Positions 14,633 to 21,993 of a stretch of DNA of 30,611 nucleotides are shown one piece after another; within the stretch, counting starts at the first letter, position 1, and every line of letters begins with the position of its first letter. The stretch is from positions 1-30,611 of the forward strand of contig CAUPYH010000014.1 in the NCBI GenBank assembly GCA_963515595.1, in the 5' to 3' direction. The DNA comes from Eikenella sp963515595. GTDB lineage: Bacteria > Pseudomonadota > Gammaproteobacteria > Burkholderiales > Neisseriaceae. The translations under genes and the position numbers were made by a program. Below the pieces are notes generated by a model. The model did not search any database. It saw nothing but the letters and a program-made list of their open reading frames with translations, and was not told where the DNA came from.

Positions 14633-15235
14633 TCAGTGCTGCTGCTGGCTTGGTTGTTCGCTCGCTTCGTTTACAGGGGGGGTGTCGCTTTCGATATTGA
14701 GGTGTTTGCGCAATACGAAGGCTTGGGCGGCGAGGAAGATGCCCATCAGGATGAGCTGGCCGTAGCTTTTGAAGTGGATAAACAGGTTTTTGGCCTGCTC
14801 GGAGGCATCGTAGTGGTAGAGGCCGAACCAGTAGTGCAGGGCGGCGAGCAGGAGGAAGAAGGCGGCCCAGGCGTAGGTGAGGCGTTGCCAGCCTTGCGGG
14901 CTGACGCGGAATACGTCTTTGGCTATGGGCTGCATCAGGGGCTTGCCGATGAGGGCGCTTATGGCCAGGGCTAAGGCGAAGCTGAGGTTGATGATGGGGG
15001 TTTTCCAGCGCAGGTAGAGGTCGTCGCGCAGGAGGATGGTGGCGCCGCAGAAGAGGATGGTGAGCACGAGCACCACCCATTGCTGTTTGGTGAGCCGCCA
15101 TTTTTGCCGCACGAGGTGGATGCCGTACACAATCAGGGTGGCGGCCAATACGGCGGCAGCGCCGGCTAAGAGGCCGAATTTCTTGGAGGCGATGAAAAAG
15201 GCGAGGAGGGGGAGGAGGTCGAGCAGGGCGGTCAT
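14633..15235 (-). CDS. yciB: Inner membrane protein YciB (septation protein A family)
   Basis: 200 residues with about five membrane helices. Family features are visible: the start MTALLDLLPLLAFFIASKKFG, the basic loop VRQKWRLTKQQW, and the block LRDDLYLRWKTPIINLSFALALAISALIGKPLMQ, typical of YciB/IspZ. YciB acts in the envelope and interacts with cell elongation and division proteins. The C-terminus extends about 20 residues past the E. coli form and is polar (ending SEQPSQQQH). The ATG (15235) lies one base after the mltG stop, so the two are almost certainly translated together; both act on envelope growth. Confidence 0.92.
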   Translation of the reverse strand: MTALLDLLPLLAFFIASKKFGLLAGAAAVLAATLIVYGIHLVRQKWRLTKQQWVVLVLTILFCGATILLRDDLYLRWKTPIINLSFALALAISALIGKPLMQPIAKDVFRVSPQGWQRLTYAWAAFFLLLAALHYWFGLYHYDASEQAKNLFIHFKSYGQLILMGIFLAAQAFVLRKHLNIESDTPPVNEASEQPSQQQH

Positions 15236-15236
15236 G

Positions 15237-16232
15237 TTACGGTCTTTTCAAAATATAGCGGCGGACGTTGGCGTTGTGTTCGTCTAATGTGCGGCTGAAT
15301 TCGCTTTTGCCGGTGTTATCCATGCGGGAGACGAAATAGAGGTAGTCGGCGCCGCTGGGGTGGGCGGCAGCCTGGAGGGCGGCTTCGCCGGGCAGGGCGA
15401 TGGGAGTGGGGGGCAGGCCGTCTCGGGTGTAGGTGTTGTAGGGGGTGTCGCGCTGGAGGTCGGCGCGGCGGATGCGGCCGTTGTAGGCGCTGCCCATGCC
15501 GTAAATCACGGTGGGGTCGGTTTGCAGGCGCATGCCTTGGTTGAGGCGGTTGACGAATACGGCGGCCACGTTGGCGCGGTCTTCTTCGTGCGCGGTTTCT
15601 TTTTCGATGATGCTGGCCATGGTGAGCAGCTCGTAGGGGTTTTTATACGGCAAATTGCCGGCACGGTCGCTCCAGGCGGATTGCAGCTGGCTTTGCATAC
15701 GGCGGTAGGCAAGGCGGTAGATTTGTAAATCGCTGCTGTCGTAGTCGATTTCGTAGCTGTCGGGGAAGAAGCGGCCTTCGGGATGCTGCACGTCGGCATC
15801 GGAGGCGATGGCGGCGAGGAGTTGGCGATCGCTCCAGCCGGCGGTGTCGTGGCGGATGTCAGCGGTTTGGTTGATGAGACGGCGCATTTGGGCAAAACGC
15901 ATGCCTTCGATGATGCGCACGGTGATGGTGTCGGGGCGGCCGTTTTTGAGGTGGCGCAGGATTTGCCAGGAGGAAGCGCGGGGCTGGAGGCGGTAGTTGC
16001 CGGGCAGGAGCTGTTTGTGGGTGCCGGTGAGGTAGGCGGCGGCCACGAACACCCAGCGGCTGTAGATGGCATCGTTGGCGGCGAGGGTACGGCTCACGCT
16101 GCCGATGCCGCTGCCGCGTTCCACGCGCAGGCGTTGGCTATGGGTGTCTTTGGGGGCGAAGAGCAGGCCGGCAAACAGGGCGGCGGCCAGCAGGATAAGG
16201 GCAAGCAGGGAATAGAGGATTTTTTTCAGCAT
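15237..16232 (-). CDS. mltG: Endolytic murein transglycosylase MltG
   Basis: 331 residues with one N-terminal membrane anchor (about 5-26) and a periplasmic YceG domain. MltG cuts nascent glycan strands and so helps set their length. The LysM-like N-terminal subdomain covers about 35-100. The catalytic block LLTMASIIEKETAHEEDRANVAAVFVNRL carries the glutamate (Glu210, equivalent to Glu218 of E. coli). It is followed by GMRLQTDPTVIYGMG and the TPIALPGEAALQAAAHP motif, all standard. The ATG has only a weak Shine-Dalgarno. It is first in the minus-strand run mltG-yciB, with tmk further on. Confidence 0.95.
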   Translation of the reverse strand: MLKKILYSLLALILLAAALFAGLLFAPKDTHSQRLRVERGSGIGSVSRTLAANDAIYSRWVFVAAAYLTGTHKQLLPGNYRLQPRASSWQILRHLKNGRPDTITVRIIEGMRFAQMRRLINQTADIRHDTAGWSDRQLLAAIASDADVQHPEGRFFPDSYEIDYDSSDLQIYRLAYRRMQSQLQSAWSDRAGNLPYKNPYELLTMASIIEKETAHEEDRANVAAVFVNRLNQGMRLQTDPTVIYGMGSAYNGRIRRADLQRDTPYNTYTRDGLPPTPIALPGEAALQAAAHPSGADYLYFVSRMDNTGKSEFSRTLDEHNANVRRYILKRP

Positions 16233-16318
16233 GGGGTTCGGTATGGCCGATTAAAGGGCGGCAGTATAGCCCAGGGCGGGGCGGATGCGAAGCGGCGCGG
16301 TTGATTTGGAGGGCGGGC

Positions 16319-16363
16319 AAAGGCTACCTGAAACTGCTTTTTTGTTTTTCAGGTAGCCTTTTT
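16319..16363. terminator. Uptake-sequence terminator downstream of the LplT-like gene
   Basis: Forward copy 16321-16332, reverse copy 16348-16359, followed by TTTTT on the plus strand and preceded by AA, which gives a short T run on the minus strand. It lies 20 bases past the stop of the LplT-like gene. Confidence 0.75.
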
Positions 16364-16382
16364 GCGGTTTGCAAGCCGAGGC

Positions 16383-17690
16383 TTATTCTTCTTTGCCAAA
16401 CCAGCGTTGCCAGCCTTCGCGGATCGGCGGGGCGATTTTCAGCAGATACACCAACACCACAATATTGCCAGCTGCCACGATGAGGTAAAGCAGGTTGATG
16501 CTGTCGAACAGCCACAGCAGGATGGCGGAGAGCAGGGCGGCGGCCACCATGAAGAGGCCGTTGATGATGTTGTTGGCGGCGATGGCGTGGGCGCGGAACT
16601 CTTCGCTGCTGGCGGTTTGCAGCCAGGTGTAGAGCGGCACGGAGAAGAAACCGCCGCAGAAGCCGAGCAACACGATGCAGAGCATCACGGCATAGGCGTC
16701 GCCACGCAACAAGAAGCTGCCGATGCCGCTGTATTCGTGATGGTGCGTGCCATGCACGAGGGAAACGAGCAGCAGGCCGAATATGGCCATGCCCACTGTG
16801 CCCACGGCCACCCAGCCGAGGTTGAGCCGGCGGTGGCTGAGTTTGGCGCACAGCACGGAGCCGCTGCCGATGCCGATGGAAAACAGGGTGAGCATCAGGT
16901 TGAACACATTATCGTTGCCGCCCAGGTGCAGTTTGGTGAAGGTGGGCAATTGGGTGGTGTACACCGCGCCGATAAACCAAAACCAGGAAATGCCGATGAT
17001 GGCAGCGTAGATTTCGCGGTTGGCAAAGGCTTGTTTCAGAATGGCTTTGGAGTTGCGCACAATGTGCCAGTCGATTTTTGCTTCCGGGGTTTTTGGTGCC
17101 ACGCGCGGCATAAACAGGCTGGAGGCGAGGCCGCCGGCAGCAATGATGAGCAGGAAAACGGATACCGTGGTGCCGCCGATGCCGGCCAGAATCGTGCCCA
17201 AAATCTGGCCGAACAGGATGGCGAGAAACGTGCCGCCTTCCACCAGGCTGTTGCCCACAATCAGTTCGTGTTCGTCCAAATAATCGGGCAACACGGCGTA
17301 TTTGAGCGGGCCGAACAGCGTGGAATGCAGGCCCATCAGGAAAATGCAGAGCAGCAAAAGCAGCAGCGATTGGCTGAGGAAGCCCACCGTGGCCAGCAGC
17401 ATAATCAGCACTTCGGCCACCTTCACCGCCACCGCCATGCGGCTGCGGTCGAATTTGTTGCACAGCTGGCCGGAGAGGGCGGAAAACAGGAAAAAGGGCA
17501 GCACAAACAGAAGTGCGCTCACATTAATCATCTGCGCCGGTTCGATGAAGCCGTTTTTGCCCAAACCATAAAAACTGATCATGGTGGCCAGCGCGATTTT
17601 GAATAAGTTGTCGTTGAGCGCGCCGAGGAATTGGGTGCCGAACAGCGGGGCAAAGCGGCGCGATACGGCAAATTTGAAGCCTGGATTCAT
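16383..17690 (-). CDS. lplT: MFS transporter, LplT-like (lysophospholipid carrier family)
   Basis: 435 residues, about 12 membrane helices. The opening RRFAPLFGTQFLGALNDNLFKIAL and the loop GQLCNKFDRSRMAVAVKVAEVLIM are typical of the LplT/Aas-type major facilitator group, which flips lysophospholipids across the inner membrane for re-acylation. MGLHSTLFGPLKYAVLPDYLDEHELIVGNSLVEGGTFLAILFGQILG is a second family block. No acyltransferase domain is fused, and no aas gene is next to it. AGGAC precedes the ATG. The start overlaps the ccoS stop by four bases (ATGA), so it is translated with ccoS. The subfamily assignment is moderately sure; the substrate is inferred. Confidence 0.75.
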   Translation of the reverse strand: MNPGFKFAVSRRFAPLFGTQFLGALNDNLFKIALATMISFYGLGKNGFIEPAQMINVSALLFVLPFFLFSALSGQLCNKFDRSRMAVAVKVAEVLIMLLATVGFLSQSLLLLLLCIFLMGLHSTLFGPLKYAVLPDYLDEHELIVGNSLVEGGTFLAILFGQILGTILAGIGGTTVSVFLLIIAAGGLASSLFMPRVAPKTPEAKIDWHIVRNSKAILKQAFANREIYAAIIGISWFWFIGAVYTTQLPTFTKLHLGGNDNVFNLMLTLFSIGIGSGSVLCAKLSHRRLNLGWVAVGTVGMAIFGLLLVSLVHGTHHHEYSGIGSFLLRGDAYAVMLCIVLLGFCGGFFSVPLYTWLQTASSEEFRAHAIAANNIINGLFMVAAALLSAILLWLFDSINLLYLIVAAGNIVVLVYLLKIAPPIREGWQRWFGKEE

Positions 17691-17866
17691 GGTTTGTCCT
17701 GCGGGGGTGGGGAGTCGGGATGCACGGAATCATCGTCCATCAAAATGCGGTGGGCGGGGCCTTCCAAATCGTCAAACTGGCCGTTGTGGCCGGACCACCA
17801 GAAGAAATAGCCGATCACGAAGGCCAGCACGATGCTGATGGGAATCAGGATAAACACGCTGTCCAT
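17687..17866 (-). CDS. ccoS: Cytochrome cbb3 oxidase assembly protein CcoS
   Basis: 59 codons. The protein starts MDSVFILIPISIVLAFVIGY, a single membrane helix (about 4-23), then FFWWSGHNGQFDDLEGPAHRILMDDD. This WSG...GQFDDLEGP...RIL-D pattern is characteristic of CcoS, which is needed to insert haem and copper into the cbb3-type oxidase. The tail is acidic and proline-rich. AAGGAA lies about 8 bases before the ATG. Its ATG shares one base with the upstream stop (TAATG), and its TGA overlaps the next start (ATGA), so three genes form one tightly coupled unit. The usual partners (ccoNOQP, ccoGHI) are not in the window. Confidence 0.92.
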   Translation of the reverse strand: MDSVFILIPISIVLAFVIGYFFWWSGHNGQFDDLEGPAHRILMDDDSVHPDSPPPQDKP

Positions 17867-18177
17867 TACAGGTTTCCTTCCAAATCGGTGAGCAGCAGGG
17901 TGTGGCCGCCGATACGCAGGTATTGCTGGCGGACATCGGCCGCCAGGCCGCCTTCCGCATCATACAGGGCGATACCGTCGCCATGCGGCTGCCAAACCAG
18001 CAGCTGGCCGGCCAGTGCTTCCAATGCGCGGGCAGGTGCGGCATCTTCCGGCGGCAGCGCGGCTGTGTGCGCCTGAATCATGGCGCTGCCGGAGATGGGC
18101 TCATCGTCGTTGTCGGCAATGAGCACGAGGAAACCGAGCAGGGTGCCGTTGGGGGTGCTGAGAGTGAATTGGCGCAT
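17866..18177 (-). CDS. Hypothetical protein upstream of ccoS, 103 residues
   Basis: I do not recognise the family. It starts MRQFTLSTPNGTLLGFLVLI and ends HTLLLTDLEGNL, and looks like a small, acidic, beta-rich soluble protein (strands at about 2-20, 58-72 and 85-100) with an Ala-rich helix (45-58). The same frame is open upstream to 18627, but that part is the antisense shadow of the Nudix gene, so the ATG at 18177 is the sensible start; an AAAAGG lies upstream, inside a degenerate uptake sequence. The stop overlaps the ccoS start by one base. This coupling suggests a related job or at least shared regulation. Confidence 0.75.
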   Translation of the reverse strand: MRQFTLSTPNGTLLGFLVLIADNDDEPISGSAMIQAHTAALPPEDAAPARALEALAGQLLVWQPHGDGIALYDAEGGLAADVRQQYLRIGGHTLLLTDLEGNL

Positions 18178-18178
18178 T

Positions 18179-18207
18179 TTTAGGTAGCCTTTTGTTTCAG
18201 GTAGCCT
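18179..18207 (-). repeat. Two uptake sequences in direct orientation, one decayed
   Basis: TTTAGGTAGCCT (18179-18190, C changed to T) lies five bases from an exact reverse copy (18196-18207). Both face the same way, unlike the usual inverted pairs. The decayed copy supplies the leader of the 103-residue gene. Confidence 0.75.
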
Positions 18208-18217
18208 TAGTTGTGAG

Positions 18218-18754
18218 TTATTTGCTGTTGAGCAGCCAATATTGAAGGCCGACCAGGGTTTTGCCGTCTTGAATTTGGTTGGCGGCAATAGCTTCCTGCA
18301 CAGCTTGGCGCGAGAGCAATACGGTTTCGACAAATTCGTCTTGGTCAGGCTGGCGGGTGCTGGTGGGCGTGATGCCTTCGGCGAGGTAGAGATACATTTT
18401 CTCGTCGCAGAAGCCGGGGGCGGTGTAGAAGGTATGCAGCAGTCGCACGGATTGGGCGCGGTAGGGCGTTTCTTCTTCCAATTCGCGCGCGGCACACACG
18501 GCCGGGTCTTCGTCGGCGTCGAGTTTGCCGGCGGGCAGCTCGAGCAGGGCTTGGCCGGTAGCATATCGCCACTGGCGCACCAGCACCACTTCGTCTGCTT
18601 CGGTAACGGCCAGCACACAGGCGGCACCGGGGTGGCGGATCACGATGCGGTAGCTTTGGTTGCCGTTGGGCAGCCGCACGGTATCGCGGGCGATGGTAAC
18701 GAATTTGCCGTCGAAAATCGGCTCGGAAGAGAGTTGGGTTTCAGTGAGGTTCAT
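18218..18754 (-). CDS. nudF: Nudix hydrolase, ADP-ribose pyrophosphatase type
   Basis: 178 residues. The Nudix box runs from Gly76 to about Tyr98: G-x5-E82-x7-R90-E91-L92-x-E94-E95-T96-P97-Y98. All metal-binding acidic residues are present, but the usual glycine after EEx is proline here. Upstream, RHPGAACVLAVTEADEVVLVRQWRYATGQALLELPAGKLD is the typical ADP-ribose pyrophosphatase stretch (QxR and LELPAG). The enzyme would split ADP-ribose to AMP and ribose 5-phosphate. The end YWLLNSK is normal. It is first in the minus-strand run with the ccoS group, 40 bases before the next gene. The exact substrate could be another sugar nucleotide. Confidence 0.88.
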   Translation of the reverse strand: MNLTETQLSSEPIFDGKFVTIARDTVRLPNGNQSYRIVIRHPGAACVLAVTEADEVVLVRQWRYATGQALLELPAGKLDADEDPAVCAARELEEETPYRAQSVRLLHTFYTAPGFCDEKMYLYLAEGITPTSTRQPDQDEFVETVLLSRQAVQEAIAANQIQDGKTLVGLQYWLLNSK

Positions 18755-18766
18755 TGCAGTGGGGTG

Positions 18767-18793
18767 AGGCTACCTGAAATTTTCAGGTAGCCT
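18767..18793. terminator. Near-perfect uptake-sequence palindrome after the LprI-like lipoprotein gene
   Basis: Exact forward (18767-18778) and reverse (18782-18793) copies are separated by a few bases; the 13-bp stem has a formal one-base centre. TTTTC follows on the plus strand. It lies between the lipoprotein stop (18808) and the Nudix start (18754). Confidence 0.7.
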
Positions 18794-18807
18794 TTTCTAA
18801 AAGCAGA

Positions 18808-20007
18808 TTATTGGGAAACGTAGCCGCGCAGCTCTTTGGCTTTATTACGAGCCTCGGTAGCGGTGCATTCGAGGCGGGCGAGCTGGCCGTTGTTGCCGCC
18901 GCCGGCCTGTTGGGCGGCTTGGGCACATTTGGCTGCGCTGCTGGCGGCCCAGGATTGGTAGTCTTGACCGATGATGTCTTTCACATCGGCAGGCACGCTT
19001 TGCCACACATTACGCAATTCCTGCTGGGCGGCTTGGGCGCGCTGGGTGGCTTCAGTGAGCTGGTTGCCGGTGAAAGCTTCGGCTTCCTGCTTGAGGGCGG
19101 GGATGCGCTGCTGCAGCTCGCGGGTGTCGCATTCGATACGCAGGGCTTCCTGCTCCAGCGGTTCGGTGGAATCGGCCTTGCTTTGGTAGGCGCATTGGCT
19201 TTCGCGCAGGCGGTTCCATTGGTTTTGGGCATCTTTCAGCTGGGTGCGGGCGGCGGCGGGTAGGGCTTGCCAGGCTTTATTGAGTTCGTCGTGTGCCTGT
19301 TTGTTTTGAGTGCGCAAGAGCTCAATGCGGGCTTGCAGGCGGTTTTGGTCGAGTGTGTTCAGCTCTTGCTGGCGGGTTTCCTCGGCAGCAGATTTCTGGC
19401 GGATTTCGGCTACTTGTTTGGCTAAATCGGGGGCGGCGATGTAGTAGGCAACGGGAATTTGCAAGCCTTCGGCAATTTCTTTGCTGGCTACATTGACGAC
19501 GAGTTTGTCGCCGCTGTCGGTTTGGCTGACGGTATAGCTGAGCGGGCCAATGAAGCCACCTTTGCCATCGGGCTTGAGCATTTCGCCGGCACTCATCAGG
19601 CTGTTGTAGTCGGCACCATCCATTTCGTTTATTTCGGTGAAGTCATTGATGCTTTGTTTGATGCGGGTTTGGGCTTCAGGTTTGGGGGCAAGGCGCAGGG
19701 TGGCCTCGCAGGCGAGCTGTTTGCTGCCTTCAGAGGCGGCTTGGGTGGTGCGGATGTCAGTGATTTCGAAGCCGAGTTGGTCAAAGGCGGCCCCCACTTC
19801 AGATATGTCGGCTTGGAAGTAGGGTAGGCCGCCTACTCCCTCTTTAGAGGGAACAACGGCAGCTTGGATTTGGGCTTTAATTTGTTCGAGAGCTTCTGGC
19901 GCCTGACAGCTGAGGGTGGCGGGTTTAGCTTCTTCTTCTCCTTTGCCGCAGCCAGCGAGAGCAGCGGTGATCAGGAGGGCGAGGACGGGTTTAATCAGGG
20001 ATTTCAT
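18808..20007 (-). CDS. Lipoprotein with two LprI-like (DUF1311) repeats
   Basis: 399 residues from the ATG at 20007, which has AAGGAA in front; the open frame continues to 20166 without a plausible start. A signal peptide ends in the lipobox LAGC, so Cys20 would be lipidated. After a unique region (about 30-200) and a Gln/Glu-rich coiled stretch (about 200-240), two similar modules follow: 239-306 (LNKAW...AQNQWNRLRESQC...EC-T-R-L) and 327-396 (LRNVW...DYQSWAASSAAKC...EC-A-T-E-A-R). The W-x-x-L, Q-x-x-W, C and C-x-T-x-x-R spacing is that of lysozyme-inhibitor LprI-like domains, each with one probable disulphide (272-293, 361-381). Envelope location is likely; lysozyme inhibition is only a possibility. 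Confidence 0.75.
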   Translation of the reverse strand: MKSLIKPVLALLITAALAGCGKGEEEAKPATLSCQAPEALEQIKAQIQAAVVPSKEGVGGLPYFQADISEVGAAFDQLGFEITDIRTTQAASEGSKQLACEATLRLAPKPEAQTRIKQSINDFTEINEMDGADYNSLMSAGEMLKPDGKGGFIGPLSYTVSQTDSGDKLVVNVASKEIAEGLQIPVAYYIAAPDLAKQVAEIRQKSAAEETRQQELNTLDQNRLQARIELLRTQNKQAHDELNKAWQALPAAARTQLKDAQNQWNRLRESQCAYQSKADSTEPLEQEALRIECDTRELQQRIPALKQEAEAFTGNQLTEATQRAQAAQQELRNVWQSVPADVKDIIGQDYQSWAASSAAKCAQAAQQAGGGNNGQLARLECTATEARNKAKELRGYVSQ

Positions 20008-20310
20008 GTTTGGATTCCTTAGATAGGAGATGGATAACAGTATTCTAACCCGCCGTAGTGCGCCGTGGCGGGAAATTTTGCTTTTGCAGCTAAAGCGTTT
20101 TACCTCGTGCGGCGGTGGCTCACCACGCATGCTGTTGGTAGTCCGACACTTGGGGGAAGGAAGCATTGCTTGGCTATCGTTGAGGCCGTAGTTTTTCAGC
20201 TAGCCTTTCGATGGCTGGGGAGGCTACCTGAAACAGGAGGATTCGGTTTTCAGGTAGCCTGTTATTGGTGTTGGCTGAAAGGCTACCTGAAAGTTTGCGT
20301 CATCCCGTTG
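20008..20310. other. Gap between ppx and the lipoprotein gene, filled with uptake sequences
   Basis: No gene seen. It contains a hairpin CCCGCC/GGCGGG (20049-20072), a decayed uptake sequence with G changed to C (TTCAGCTAGCCT near 20196), an inverted pair at 20221-20260 and a further forward copy at 20280-20291. Three or four copies within 100 bases is the densest cluster in the window. Confidence 0.6.
20221..20291. terminator. Cluster of three uptake sequences downstream of ppx
   Basis: Forward copies at 20221-20232 and 20280-20291 flank a reverse copy at 20249-20260. The reverse copy can pair with either neighbour, giving two alternative hairpins. The cluster starts 20 bases after the ppx stop and probably ends its transcript. 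Confidence 0.65.
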
Positions 20311-21804
20311 CTATTGTAGCAGCAGCCCGAAGCGGATACCGATTTTGCGCCATTGGGCGGCATCATCGGCCAGCGCGCCGGCGGTGAGGGAGTTGTCTTC
20401 CGGCCATTGCCGGCTGATGGCGAGGGTGTAGTTTTTGTTTTCGTAGTTCAGTCGGGTGCCTGCGGGCAGGGTGTGCGGCAGGCGGGCGCGGCAGAACAGT
20501 ACGGCCAGGCGCAGGGCGGCCACGGCAAGCCACATGGTGGGGCTGATGGGCAGTTCGGCCATTTTTCTCAAATCGCCGCGCTGACCGAGCACCAAGGTGG
20601 CAAGGATTTGCTGCTCTTGGCGGGAGAATCCGGGCATGTCGGCCTGCCCGAGGATGTAGGCGGAGTGCTTGTGATAGGCGGTGTAGGCAATGTCGGTGCC
20701 GATTTCGTGTACTAGGGCGGCCCAGCGCAGGTATTGTTGCCAATAGTGGCGCTCTTTTTCGGGTTCGCGTTCGGCGAGCATGTCGAAGAACTGGGCGGCA
20801 AGGGCGGCCACGCGCTGGGCTTGGTTTTGGCTGACGTGGTAGCGCTGTTGGAAATGGGCGATGGTTTGCTCGCGCATGTCTTCATTGAGTTGGCGGCCGA
20901 TGAGGTCGTAGAACACGCCGTCGCGCAGGGCGGCGTCGGTTACGGTCATGCTGTCGATATCGAGCTCGGCGAATACGGCGCTCATCACGGCCAGCCCGCC
21001 GGCGAATACTTCGATGCGGTCGGCCTTCATGCCGTCGAATTTGGCTTTTTTGGCACTGCCGGCTTCAATCAGGCGGGCGGCGATTTTTTGCAGGGCGGCG
21101 GGGGTGATGCGGTTGTCTTCGGGATTGGCGGCGGCAATGAGGTCGCGCAGGGTGCGGGCGGTGCCGGAAGTGCCTACGGCCAGCTGCCAGCCGGTGCTTT
21201 TCAACAGCTTGGCAATGCGTTGGATTTCGCTGCGGGCGGTGTTGACGGCCAGCTTGAAGGATTCGGCGGATACTTTGCCTTTGGGGAAGAAACGCAGGCT
21301 GTAGCTCACGCAGCCGAGGTTGAGGCTTTCGGTGATGTCGGGCTGCAGGCGGCTGCCGATCACGAATTCGGTGGAGCCGCCGCCAATATCGACCACCAGC
21401 ATCTGCCCGCTGCCGGGCGGCAGGGTGTGGATGACGCCGGTGTAGATGAGGCGGGCTTCTTCGCGCCCGGCGATGATTTCGATGGGGAAGCCCAAGGCGG
21501 CTTCGGCGAGCGGCATGAAGGGAGCGATATTTTTGGCTACGCGGAAGGTGTTGGTGGCTACGGCGCGCACCTGCTCGGGCGGAAAGCCGCGCAGGCGCTC
21601 GTGGAATTTGGCCAGGCAGGCCAGTGCCCGCTCTTGGGCGGCTTGGTCGAGTTGTTTGTGTTCGTCCAGCCCGGCGGCAAAGCGCACCATATCTTTGATG
21701 GAATCAACGATTTGCAGCTGCCCGTTGTGGTTGGTGCAGATTTGCAGGCGGAAACTGTTGGAGCCGAGGTCTACCGCGGCCAGCATATTGGCGGGAATGG
21801 TCAT
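20311..21804 (-). CDS. ppx: Exopolyphosphatase (Ppx/GppA family)
   Basis: 497 residues, a typical length for Ppx. The actin-like phosphatase core starts AAVDLGSNSFRLQI (9-22, first phosphate loop), followed by TNTFRVAKN and AGREEARLIYTGV, which contains the likely catalytic glutamate (Glu115/116, aligned with Glu121 of E. coli Ppx). Then comes VVDIGGGSTEFVIG (second phosphate loop). The C-terminal HD-like domain has LRWAALVHEIGTDIAYTAYHKHSAYIL. The enzyme removes terminal phosphate from polyphosphate; some family members also hydrolyse pppGpp. The ATG has a weak Shine-Dalgarno. No polyphosphate kinase gene is adjacent. Confidence 0.93.
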   Translation of the reverse strand: MTIPANMLAAVDLGSNSFRLQICTNHNGQLQIVDSIKDMVRFAAGLDEHKQLDQAAQERALACLAKFHERLRGFPPEQVRAVATNTFRVAKNIAPFMPLAEAALGFPIEIIAGREEARLIYTGVIHTLPPGSGQMLVVDIGGGSTEFVIGSRLQPDITESLNLGCVSYSLRFFPKGKVSAESFKLAVNTARSEIQRIAKLLKSTGWQLAVGTSGTARTLRDLIAAANPEDNRITPAALQKIAARLIEAGSAKKAKFDGMKADRIEVFAGGLAVMSAVFAELDIDSMTVTDAALRDGVFYDLIGRQLNEDMREQTIAHFQQRYHVSQNQAQRVAALAAQFFDMLAEREPEKERHYWQQYLRWAALVHEIGTDIAYTAYHKHSAYILGQADMPGFSRQEQQILATLVLGQRGDLRKMAELPISPTMWLAVAALRLAVLFCRARLPHTLPAGTRLNYENKNYTLAISRQWPEDNSLTAGALADDAAQWRKIGIRFGLLLQ

Positions 21805-21901
21805 ATTGCTTGTATTGGATAGAAAGCGTGTATCTTACCTTGCGGCGCCTAGTGTGTCATTATGCTGCGGAATTTCAGCTCGCCTCTAGGGGAAGCGGCT
21901 T

Positions 21902-21910
21902 TGTTATAAT
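21902..21910 (+). promoter_or_regulatory. Extended -10 promoter for the patatin-like gene
   Basis: TGTTATAAT contains a perfect TATAAT (21905-21910) with an upstream TG. No good -35 is visible. It lies 84 bases before the start codon, and an uptake-sequence hairpin falls in the resulting leader. Confidence 0.5.
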
Positions 21911-21917
21911 GCGCTTG

Positions 21918-21957
21918 AGGCTACCTGAAAATTGGTTTTCTATTTTTCAGGTAGCCT
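21918..21957 (+). repeat. Inverted uptake-sequence pair in the leader of the patatin-like gene
   Basis: Forward copy 21918-21929, reverse copy 21946-21957, stem about 14 bp. It lies between the putative promoter and the gene it would transcribe and is followed by GCGTTATGG, not by a T run, so it should not terminate on the plus strand. Confidence 0.75.
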
Positions 21958-21993
21958 GCGTTATGGTTTAGATTAAGTGTGAAAGGTTGGTTT

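Noticed and set aside
16362..17606. 414-codon open frame on the plus strand
   Set aside because: Antisense to the LplT-like transporter; composition is dominated by His, Gln, Glu and Ala, the mirror image of membrane helices. No start signal.
17866..18627. 253-codon reading of the gene before ccoS
   Set aside because: The N-terminal 150 codons lie over the Nudix gene in another frame and are Pro/Thr/Ser-rich noise; the real gene begins at 18177.
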